NCBI RefSeq assembly: GCF_030247185.1
Contig: NC_080572.1
Coordinates: 85,448,435-85,512,434, forward strand
Reading direction: 5' to 3'
Length of the DNA stretch: 64,000 bases
Source of the DNA: Malaya genurostris
Taxonomy: Eukaryota; Arthropoda; Insecta; Diptera; Culicidae
How positions within the stretch are numbered: the first letter of the stretch is position 1; each line of letters starts with the position of its first letter. The position numbers and the translations under genes were made by a program. Below, piece by piece: positions 55,418-64,000 of this stretch. The notes beneath the pieces are model-generated. The model was not told the origin of the DNA and did not search any database. It saw nothing but the letters and a program-made list of their open reading frames with translations.

Positions 55418-55677
55418 GATTTTACATTTCGTCTTAGACTAATCAGTGCGTAGCAGTTTATGTTGAACTGCTACCTCCGACCTGACGGTTCAACAGAAAC
55501 CGCTAGGCAGACGTAATGTTAATGCACTTAGGTGTAATATCAAAGAAGTGTTTTGGAAATAGCATTAACTTTACGTCTGCCTAGCGGTTTATGTTGAACC
55601 GTCAGGTCGGAGGTAGCAATTCAACATAAACTGCTACGCACTGATAAGTCTAAGACGAAACGTAAAATCAAGTGAAA
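55410..55677. mobile_element. Palindromic (hairpin) element, 116-bp arms and 36-nt loop
   Basis: Arms 55,410-55,525 and 55,562-55,677 are reverse complements over their full length without net indels and with only a few mismatches (for example TACATTTCG against CGAAACGTA). Landmarks are GCGTAGCAGTTTATG, CTACCTCCGACCTGACGG and CGCTAGGCAGACGTAA. AAACTTTACC, present at 55,675-55,684 and at 49,119-49,128 on the far side of the retrotransposon, may be a 10-bp target duplication of this element in R2. No protein is encoded; it is a foldback MITE or a hairpin-RNA source. Confidence 0.88.
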
Positions 55678-55790
55678 CTTTACCGTGTAATTCCGGAACC
55701 GGTAGTCGAATTCGGAAGAAATTTAGGAGTTTTATTTGGGGCAAAATGACCTCTCAGTTGAACCTAAGATTGTTAAAATCGGTAACGCCG

Positions 55791-55924
55791 GTTAGACGGA
55801 TAGATAGGATTAACAGCAAAGAAGTCCGTCCGTTGTCTTTTATTTTTACAATCAGATTCTTTAACATCGTCCATGTTGTTAGAAAAATTTGGAATATCGG
55901 AAAGGGAGTTGTTCCGTATCGTTT
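55791..55924. other. Junction between R2 remnant and R1 copy D
   Basis: Short AT-rich sequence with no recognised feature. Confidence 0.3.
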
Positions 55925-57815
55925 TACCTTTTTTTATATGTATAAAAAATAGGTATAGAATTCGCTCAAACTTTCGAAAAATTTTCCGAGGCCCGGAGGG
56001 CCGAATGACATATACCAATCGATTCAGCTCGACGAACTGAGCAAATGTCTGTGTGTGTGTGAGTATGTGTGTGTGTGTCTGTATGTGTGTTGTCAACTAA
56101 GAGGTCGAGATCTCAGAGATGGCTGGACCGATTTTGATCAAACTAGTCGCAAATGAAAGGTCTCCCCGTCACCCAAAACGCTATTGAATGGTTTTGAGAT
56201 CGGATGTTTACTTTTTGAGTTATTCGAAGTTTTATGTCAAAATTTTCAGTTTTTTGACAGTATCTTTCACAATTGACCTTGAAAACAGAAAATGTTTTCA
56301 GACTTAGATTCCATACGATAATACCTATTCAACAAGCCATAGATTGTTAAAATCCGTCCATTTTTAACGGAGATATCGAAATTTTTGTGTAAACGACTTT
56401 TCCCCCTATTCCAGCAGTAGGAGTTTTGAGCGCTGTATGACAAAGCAATGCTTGGGAGCAACGGAAAACACGATTTTTTATTCTGTTACATACAATTGTT
56501 TCTAAGTACCAAAAAGACTGTGTACAGCATCCTTTTTCATGACAATTTGCCTCGGACAGATTTTAGCACGGCTCGTTTTTGGCAACATAATGTCGAATAT
56601 GACATATATAAACCAGATGATGACAGATTTTTTTTAATTATATTGTTTTAAACTACTTACAGCAATAAATGCTGGAAAAACATAACATCCATATACCATT
56701 CGAATCAGTTCGTCGAGATCAGCAAATGCGTGTGTGACAAATAATTTCACTCAATTTTCTCTGAAAATTTCTTTTCTACAAATTCAGATTCATACGAAAA
56801 TTCGTATGCTCCCAAACAAATTTCCTGAATTATGTTTGGTTCCGACCTCTGGTTCCGGAACTACAGGATGATATATGAAACGAAATCAAAATTATGTAAC
56901 TCATTCTTCTCGTAGATGGCTGAACCGATATAAGATTCAAATGAAATCTTAGAATCATCTAAGATTCAAATGAAAAGATTCAAGATTCTATAAAACATCT
57001 TGCTTTTCAGTCAGATCTAACTTCCGGTTTCGGAGATACAGGGTGATTAGTATAAAAATGTCTATTCCACATAAATTATTCAGGTTTATCGGGTTAGCAG
57101 ATTTGGATAGTCGATAAAAGAAAATAACTTTTTTCAGTTTTAGTGGTATTCAGTTGTCGATTCAGAAGGCACCTAAAAATTTAATTCGTGCTATGACTTG
57201 TCAAAGATGTCTTCACTGATTTTCAAATATTTTGAAACAAATGTAAACTATACAGCTATTCAGGTGAATTTATCTGACTTTGGCCATACCGATTTTAGAA
57301 TTCCGGTTCCAGTATAAAATCGTTTCTCAAAGCTCAATCGTTTTCTCAAAAAAGCCTAATCAAATTTCAGAAACAAAAATTCAAATTGAATTAAACTTAT
57401 ATACAAAATTAATTAGTTTTATACATAATACAAAAATTAATTAATTTTATCCAATTAAGCTTCAAAGTTGTACTCAAAACTGTAATTTATTCGTCATATG
57501 GCCATACGAATCGGTTTGGGTTATGCTGGTTCCTGAATACCGGCTCTGGAAGTACCTTAAATTACCGTAAACTCTAAAGTGGAACTTACATATCATGGCA
57601 TGTTTAATCGATTATCACACTTCTAGATTTAAATTCGATTGTATTTGCAGTTTCGACATTACAGAGTAATGAGTGATTAAAATCTCAAATTGTCGCTTAA
57701 AACGACGGTCATTAAAATAATGTAATTAAAACTTAAACACCGAAGAATATTCATGCAAAAACACATGCGGATTGATAAAAAAAGGTATCATCTCACTGCT
57801 AGGTGGATTAATCAC
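55925..57815 (-). mobile_element. R1 repeat family, copy D (near full length)
   Basis: Same orientation as copy C (29,821-31,655) and very similar along its length, from TACCTTTTTTTATATG to CTAGGTGGATTAATCACG. It contains an extra segment around 56,918-56,985 (ATAAGATTCAAATGAAATCT) that is partly present in copy A but missing in copy C. The 86-codon frame seen in A and C is disrupted here, against a coding role. Confidence 0.88.
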
Positions 57816-57954
57816 GTTTTTATTGTAACCTTAGGCTTGTTGCCTTTGCAGTTGGGCTCAGGCATTTTTGAAGAATATAAATTAACTAGGCTAAATTAGT
57901 TTTGGAATAGTCTTCCATTTTGGTTAAGTCATGATAAAGACTGATTTTGTGGTA
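57816..57954. other. No feature seen
   Basis: Short AT-rich stretch after R1 copy D. Confidence 0.3.
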
Positions 57955-58200
57955 CACACTTAAAAAATCCTTGTGTTTTTACATCTTATTAGATGCAAAT
58001 AAATGGAGCGTCGCAGTTCACGCAAATTCACGTGGAAGAACATTTAATATTGTGTCTAACACTTCAATACATGAAATTCGTTGAAAAAAAAGAATAATGA
58101 TAGCAACCGCCGCGACTTGAACCGAGAATCATTGGATCGCAAGTACGTCTGTTAATCGACTGAGCCACAGAAGCATACATCTGCTTGGTTGGTAAAAGGT
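57955..58200 (-). repeat. tRNA-related SINE-like fragment
   Basis: On the minus strand an A-box-like TGGCTCAGTCGA (58,156-58,167) and a B-box GGTTCAAGTCG (58,113-58,123) are spaced as in a tRNA. They are linked by TTAACAGACGTACTTGCGAT, which looks like the anticodon region. No proper acceptor stem closes around them, so it is a tRNA-derived retroposon or pseudogene, not a working tRNA. The sequence downstream on minus continues to TACACACTTAAAAAATCC-type DNA at 57,955. Confidence 0.55.
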
Positions 58201-58434
58201 ACATTGAAATTCATACAGTCGCACCTGCTAGCAGAACGCAAGTTACAGTCTAAACCAGTAAAATTCAAGCGAATATAACATTAAGTAATCATAAATGAAT
58301 TTTTCCGTCATTTGACAAATTAGGTCTTTAAGAATTACATCGTATGAGGAATTAAGTCTCCTGTATTATTCATTTTTTTTGGTGTGGTCTTAAAAAAACT
58401 GATTAGCACTAAAAATAATTCTTTGGATAAAACA

Positions 58435-58760
58435 AAGTCTTGGCATTGCATTCCTTTTCTGGAATTTGGCCTTTCTGTTTCAACAGACTTCGCAGCCGAT
58501 TCTTTGCGTACAGAATCATTGCATGGCTAGTACTACGATCCTACTGACACCAAGAATCCTTCCAGGTCGGGGCTCGAACATACGACAACTGGCTTTAAAA
58601 TACCGGCCGATATGTTGGAGAGAGTGTACCAAAATTGGGCCTTGCGCATCTAAAGCAGAGCCGCGGCCATAATTTGCATGAAATCATCTTCAAACATAAA
58701 ATTATATTGATCGTTCTATCGATTCCAATAAAAATTTCATCAATTTTCTCAAATTTTAGG
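58435..58760. repeat. Repeats R3 (minus) and R6 (plus), second copies
   Basis: 58,435-58,560 is the reverse complement of R3 at 22,215 (AAAGTCTTGGCATTGCATTC, GCCTTTCTGTTTCAACAG). 58,598-58,760 repeats R6 at 29,147 (ATACCGGCCGATATGTTGGA, ATCGTTCTATCGATTCC). Between them, GGTCGGGGCTCGAACATACG has a B-box-like form. The minor 68-codon frame here is not a gene. Confidence 0.6.
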
Positions 58761-60184
58761 TGTGGTATTTAATCAAATCCTATACATTAAAAAAAAATCT
58801 CTCTTTATATTTTGAATACTGTTACAACGGTTACTATTTAACAAAACTTACTTGTTTCGTTAAATATCATATTAGTATTTCGGTATTCAACACAACACTT
58901 TCATCAAACGATTAGCTGCTATAAAATAGGGGATAGTGTTCAGTTACCGGCACCTGTTTATTTTAAGCCTATAACTTCTGACTAAGTGCATATTATGCGG
59001 ACACATCAATGGAAAGCTAAGCAAAGTCCCTAGCTAATAACTGGTTGAGAAACTAAGTTGATTCATTTGATTGAAAGAACTTATAGTAAAGTGATAAATT
59101 TTGGCCATTTCAAAAAAGGTGTTCGGTTACCGGCACCCCAAGGAATTTCGCTAAAAATGGAAAAATATAAGTAAAGACTGAAATTATTCAAAGAAAAAAC
59201 GGAATTTATTCTTTTCGGAGGCGTGGTGGACCAAAGTCTTCATTGTAGGATCTTCATTGTAGGAATCTGGCTCTCCTGGCAGATGATTTGGAAGGTGGCG
59301 CCTTTGGTGTTGATTTGGTCAGTCTTTCACCGGCTTCAAGGCATTGCATATGTTACTGCAGTCGAATTTTTTGGCTTGTTATCCATTAAGTAACGTTGAA
59401 TGGCACAAATCAGTGCATAAAAGTTTATTTTCCTTGACTTAGACGATTTGTTTCGAGACGCCATGGCTAACTGAACCTGAGAACAAAAGTTTTTACTTAT
59501 GTGACGGATGTATTGAAGCTAATTGATTTGTCCATGTGCTGTGTATCACCAGAGAAGCCAGTTAACACAATAAATTTAGCTAGCAAAAACAAAAAGATCT
59601 GGATGTCTGCAAACAATATAAGTTTCGAAAATCTGTAAAAAGTCATCAGACGAAAATAGGTTTGCTGGTTTAATACGAAATTTGATAATTTACAGACAAA
59701 TTTGCAGATTAGACATCTCTGCATATCACTGATAATTTTTCACGATTTGTCGAAGGAAATGGGGTGTCGGTAACCGAAATCGGCAGATATTTTGAAAATT
59801 ACGATAAAAAAACTTTGCGATAAAAAAAATTTTGAAAATTACGATAAAAAAACTTTGGTTGCGAATATTTTGATAGCATCTGGTATTAAATCACGAAATA
59901 GATCGATTTCTCTTCATATATATTCAATCCACTCACCCTTTCGATTGATGCTTTCCAATTTATGGTACTATAAAAAAAAAGTCAGAAAAAACTTTTGAGT
60001 TGATTTTCACGTAATTAAAATTTGTTTTGAGCGCAGCAAAAAGTACAAGCGTATGTTTGCTTCGGTATTCGGCACAAAAAGAACGTGCTGCTATTACACA
60101 CACACACATGACATTTGTCGGAATGACACTATCTGCTTTCTGTCAAAAGTTACACCTTCCCCTACATTAAGGAAACAAATAACT
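58761..60184. other. AT-rich DNA with a recurring GGTTACCGGCACC motif
   Basis: GTTCAGTTACCGGCACCTG (58,940), GTTCGGTTACCGGCACCCC (59,121) and GGTGTCGGTAACCGAAATCG (59,763, other orientation) suggest the borders of an inverted-repeat element of about 0.65-0.85 kb, but the match is short. A local duplication, TTTGAAAATTACGATAAAAA, occurs at 59,791 and 59,831. No gene. Confidence 0.35.
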
Positions 60185-60532
60185 TACCTTATGATCAAAA
60201 AAGAACCGGAATGCCTGTGTTTATCCTAGACACGATTCACCAAAGGGCTTCTCTAACATTTTCAACGTTTCGGAACACTTAAATCCATTTGCAACACAAA
60301 ATTTGATGCACACACGTTGTTCTAAATTTTCATCCATTATAAAAATCGCCACACGAAAATTTTTCAACTTCTTTGTATAGACGCCAAACAAAAACTAATC
60401 GTACGATATGCGTCAAAATTTGACAGAATGTGTATAAAAGTGTTGCCTACGTTGAGAGAATAAAAGTTTACCGATTGGACAAGCGCGGGGATTTTAAAAT
60501 GAAAAGTCCGGTTCTTTTTTGATCATAAGGTA
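60185..60532 (-). mobile_element. 348-bp mariner deletion derivative (MITE)
   Basis: CCTTATGATCAAAAAAGAAC at the left is matched exactly in inverted orientation at the right, continuing into CGGA (24 bp). TA flanks both ends. Inside, on minus, is the 5' leader and the first 38 codons of a mariner-type transposase, then an abrupt join to the other terminus. Confidence 0.92.
60221..60337 (-). pseudogene. mariner-type transposase, N-terminal 38 residues only
   Basis: Reads MDENLEQRVCIKFCVANGFK and continues CSETLKMLEKPFGESCLG-stop. It strongly resembles the first helix-turn-helix of the transposase at 34,361-35,026 (MEELKSQRICIKFCVKNEIK), so both belong to the same branch. It has no catalytic domain. 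Translated, it could only be a DNA-binding fragment. Confidence 0.8.
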
Positions 60533-60539
60533 TATTCTT

Positions 60540-60720
60540 GTATACACTGAGGTCACTTTGTACCGCGTAAAAGCCCGCGTAACTTCGGAAATGCGCGTAA
60601 AACATACCTCAAAACTAATGAAAAACAATTTTTTGACTCCAAATATCTTAGAAATGCATGAATGCATGATTTGGTGTAATCTAAAAATTTTAGAATTTTT
60701 TTAGTGGAATCATTTCATTT
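60540..60720. repeat. R7 fragment
   Basis: CACTGAGGTCACTTTGTACC, GCGTAACTTCGGAAATGCGC and ATCTTAGAAATGCATGA followed by TTTGGTGTAATCTAAAAA match the left half of the R7 foldback repeat at 36,893. Confidence 0.55.
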
Positions 60721-61259
60721 ATATTAAATGCAAGTTACCTTTGGAAATTCGATATTAAATTTGTTTATAGGGCTATTGTCCCGATAGTCATCTTGATAGT
60801 AGAGTCGCCATATTTTTTTGCCGATTACTCAACCTTCAATCAACGAATTTTCATAAAACTCGGTACAATATCTTTGCTTCGGCTCTAAGTAGCAATACCG
60901 CAAAGAAAATAGGTCGAAAATTGTTGAATACTTCTGTTATAGTAACGCGAAAACTCGAAACGAAAGCACCTAATTTCATCTTATTCTTCAAGTCCATCCA
61001 TCGAACAGAGGCAGCAGATCTCACTCTACCTTATGGTTTTCGTATAGGAGTTGTATGCATTTTGAGCAATCGAGTGCCGTGATGATGAATTCGAATGTGA
61101 ATGTGAATTTTATATAGAAACACTTTAATTTAATCAAAGATTAGGAAAAAGTGCATATTAAATTGTAACAGTAACTGAGGTTAGAACTGAGGTAATTGTA
61201 ACTGAGGTTAGAAGGATTTTGCTTCGAAACAACACCAAATTGATAATATTTATCTCTCT
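60721..61259. other. No gene seen
   Basis: AT-rich. A tandem GTAACTGAGGTTAGAA motif (61,169 and 61,199) is a short local duplication. Confidence 0.35.
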
Positions 61260-62640
61260 ATCCTAAAGGCATACCAACTCGTCTCCTTCGAGACAAGATA
61301 TCCTGGAGGGACCGTTTCCTACACGTGAGCTTGCATACATCTGTCGAGAGGAAAACTCTTGAATGAACAAGTTTTCCTCAACTTTCCGCTTTCTTCTCCC
61401 ACCATCCATCCATCCATCCACTTCACACGAAAGCATCCTCAATTTAAATATAATCAATTTATTGGCTTTTACTTAAAGCGAAATAAATTGAATGAAAAGA
61501 ATTCATTTTTCAGCAAACTTAACAACACAACATCCTTCACCGCTCGTCGACCAAAACCGTTCTCGATATGTGAAGGAATTGGAAAATTGAAAATAAATTA
61601 TGTACTGCCCCATCCCCCTGTCGGGTTCGGTCTAAGCAGTACGGAAACGAGGGCAGTTAGGAGAGGGTGAATTCGTTCGAGTGGCGCTCCGTCAGCCCAC
61701 GCATAAGTCAAAGCGCTGATCGGAAAGTCTGTAGGTGAGATATGGGCGCGTACTTCCATACTTCCCCGGTTCCCTTTTTTCCTTTTTTTCTGCCTCGAGA
61801 GTTCAGTAAGCACCGAGGTAGCAGATTTTATCGCTATCATACGGGTCGATAAGCAAGTAAAGTGTTCGTCAAGCCGAGAGTTGGGGGCATCGGGGAAGAT
61901 AATAATGCGGATGAGCTGGAAGGTGGCTTCCCAGGAACATAAGTCCCAGCCCAACCGGGCTTCAATCCTACGGGCTTTCCTGGCGTTGATCGTGTAAGTT
62001 ACGAAACATGCTTGTTAATACAGGAAAAAGATTAAGACGGTGGCAGAGCTGCTGGAGTATGTCTCTCCCGGACGGGGAAGGAGCAGATTGTTCAGGGAAA
62101 TTTATCTTATCCATCTAAATTGAGTTCGAGGAGGCGGATGTCTTACATCTTACCGGCGGAATAGCAATGCTTTCACTGTTTTCATCGAGGCCGAAATTGG
62201 CGGTAGAATGAGATACGAACAGATGGAAATTTATGGATGGCGAGTGTATACGCATACATTATGGTTCAATTATTTATTGAGACTTAATAAACTTTCATAA
62301 AGTTTATAGAAAGAATGAGCAACGGAATGTTCATCGAGTTGTGTGAAAGAATTTGTTTCGTGGCAATCGAACGAAATTTCATTTACATACAGAAGGAGCC
62401 CTTTGACTTGTTGCGTCATCAGGAATTCGAATGTAGGTTATCGGCACACTGCTAAAACTTTGTGGAAATCGTGGCCTCGGAAAAATAGATTGCACTTTTT
62501 CTTAGAGAACTTGTTATTGCAAAATCTCGCAACGCCTTCCTATGCTAGTTCAATTAAATGGCCAACAAAGCCATAAAGCTTCTCACTTCGCCAACGGTAA
62601 CATCGAAACGCCGTCTGGCTTTTCATCTCGATTCATTATC
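61260..62640. other. GC-richer, repeat-poor island
   Basis: No match to repeats in the window. It includes a (CCAT)n microsatellite at 61,400-61,420 and open frames at 61,359-61,670 (plus) and 61,598-61,954 (minus, 118 codons) that lack known motifs. A pyrimidine tract CCCTTTTTTCCTTTTTTTCT at about 61,772 could precede an acceptor on plus, but no convincing exon follows. Confidence 0.4.
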
Positions 62641-64000
62641 GATGGAAAATACTCCATATACTATTAACCGACAAGGGAAAATAACTTTTCATACACGTTC
62701 ACCTTAATTTGAATTATTAGAAACAGAAAGAGTTTAAAATGTGCAAACAAAGAATCTTTTCATTTTTTTTTCCATGGAAAGAATGTATAAATGCTGCAAA
62801 GTCCTGAAAATCCCATGCGCTATACACCATTCGACTCAGTTCGACAAGATAGGAAAATGTTGTGTGTGGCTTTGTGTGTATGAAATGACATCAACGAAAA
62901 CTTAGACTCGTTTGAAAGCTACTACTGGGTTTTTGATCAGTTTTGAAGGCCATGGGGTAACATTACCAGCTCCGGAGATATAACCGTAGAAGTGACGTAA
63001 CCGACGAACCCGACACTTTCTTCTATTCGCTTAATTTTCTCGAAGACGATTTAATCCATTTTCGACAGTTTAAGGCTTGTTATGAAGCCATTATCAAGGT
63101 ATTGATAAAGTTTGGAAGGCTCATGGTAGACATTTCTGGTTCTGAAGATATTATCGTATTAATGACATAACCAACGAACCGCAATTCACTCAATTTCCTC
63201 AGAGAAAGTAGAACCAATTTCGACTATTCCGGAAGACTCATGACGTTCACTTCTGGTTCCGAATATATATCAGAATTAGTTACGTTACCAATTTTGGCAT
63301 ACTTAGGCTCGCAAACAGGTCAATGATTGAATTTAAATGCGTCTCCTATTGAGCCAGAACGCTATCAAATCGATTTGATATCCTACTTTTTAGTTATAAA
63401 AAGTTTCATGTCAAATTTTCCAGTGTAAACACTGCAGTTTCTGATTTTGTATAAAGAATCAGAAATCAGAACGGATTAACTCAAGTGGCATGCTCCCCTG
63501 GATTTCCGGATATTTGTAACTTGGAATTGTTGAGCAGGTAAGGAGGGAAGGCACATTTGCACATTTAACAAATCCTCCATCCCCGAAAAGATTTAGAGAT
63601 TTTACAGAAGCGACACTGTTTCACCTTCTCGAAAGATGAAAAACGATTTAAAATATTTATGAACAAGAGAACAAAAATCAAGAACCCATGAGGAATACCA
63701 AACAATCTGCTAAAATCTTTGAGCTCAACACAGTAAGAATTCATTCACTCGAGGAAGTACGAAGAACCCCTGCAACTGTAACTCCTCGCTACATTGGATG
63801 AAAAACAAAAAATATAATTCTCATTTTTAGCACCCCATACACTTACAGAATGTGTCCGGGTACCCATAAAAAGTAAAATTCATTTGAAATGCGATCACCA
63901 GACTCATTCGTGTATCATTCAAACTGAGCGCCTCAGATTCTTAGCTGAGGTACCGATTTTACCCCACACAGAATCGAGTAAATTTCTGCTTGAAACTCAG
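62641..64000. other. AT-rich DNA with R1/R2-type repeat fragments
   Basis: 62,820-63,480 holds TATACACCATTCGACTCAGT, TCGACAAGATAGGAAAATGT and repeated GTTCTGAAGATAT/CGGAGATATAACCGT phrases like the internal repeats of R1/R2. After 63,480 no feature is recognised. Confidence 0.45.

Larger units (their letters stand above)
46558..55790 (+). mobile_element. R2 repeat copy split by three insertions
   Basis: R2 sequence can be followed in four pieces. Piece one, 46,558-47,211, runs from CACCTAATACAGTACTAATG to TAGCTACCGATCGGAGTA. Piece two, 48,206-48,259, is TAGTTTCAAGGCAAG to CGCTTTAA. Piece three, 49,093-49,128, is TTAAGTGACGGTATCAAATT to ACTTTACC. Piece four, about 55,675-55,790, is AAACTTTACCGTGTAATTCC and on. 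The pieces join in the order of the intact copy at 41,038. The gaps are a DD37E transposon, a TTAA MITE and a 6.5 kb palindrome-plus-retrotransposon block. Confidence 0.85.

Noticed and set aside
49119..55684. AAACTTTACC repeats taken as the retrotransposon's own target duplication
   Set aside because: The exact 14-bp AACCAATTTCACTT copies abut the 5' end and the poly(A). AAACTTTACC lies further out and fits the earlier palindromic element instead.
58100..58170. Functional tRNA gene
   Set aside because: A and B boxes are present but I could not pair a 7-bp acceptor stem, so it is treated as tRNA-derived.

Overview
The window looks like intergenic or intronic DNA of a dipteran, most likely a mosquito. 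The DNA is AT-rich and eukaryotic in style, with no operons or ribosome binding sites. It is packed with mariner/Tc1 relatives (two show the DD37E spacing that I associate with mosquito ITmD37E elements), hAT- and piggyBac-like non-autonomous elements, foldback elements and non-LTR retrotransposons. The species is inferred, not shown. I found no complete host gene that I can defend. All recognisable long protein-coding sequence is transposon sequence, and only one of those reading frames (the retrotransposon ORF2) is long and intact.

Layout. 1-8.4 kb: a dispersed repeat (R0), a hAT-like element nested in a longer terminal-inverted-repeat element, a 1.7 kb array of a 9-bp unit (TTTTTACAA), and a foldback element with ~437-bp arms whose spacer carries a TATA box, a 37-codon Cys-rich ORF and a poly(A) signal. 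8.4-11.5 kb: GC-richer, repeat-poor DNA. 11.6-23.9 kb: a TA microsatellite, a 1.4 kb inverted-repeat element, a GTACAGAAA-type array, and a family here called R1 (near-complete copies at 14.8, 29.8 and 55.9 kb, a degraded copy at 18.4-20.7 kb). The degraded copy holds two further elements. A second hAT copy, a short MITE and a DD37E transposon remnant follow. 24.5-25.8 kb: a nearly full-length but broken mariner. 26.1-28.1 kb: repeat-poor DNA with one exon-like frame. 29.1-36 kb: an R1 copy, a hAT MITE, a deleted retrotransposon copy and two broken mariner/Tc1-type transposases. 35.7-36.6 kb: repeat-poor DNA with the best host-exon candidate. 36.9-44.6 kb: foldback repeats, a truncated Jockey-like endonuclease, a family here called R2, and a mariner split by a hAT MITE.

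44.8-46 kb is repeat-poor. From 46.56 kb an R2 copy has been split by three insertions in turn: a DD37E transposon at a TA, a piggyBac-like MITE at a TTAA, and a 6.5 kb block made of a palindromic element that itself received a 6.2 kb full-length non-LTR retrotransposon (49,197-55,403, with a 14-bp target duplication). R2 resumes at about 55.68 kb and abuts an R1 copy. 58-64 kb holds a tRNA-related (SINE-like) fragment, a 348-bp mariner deletion derivative, more repeat fragments and a last repeat-poor island.

How the parts relate: insertion order can be read from the nesting. The retrotransposon is among the youngest insertions (intact ORF2, exact TSD, short poly(A)). The mariner, Tc1-type and Jockey fragments are dead.
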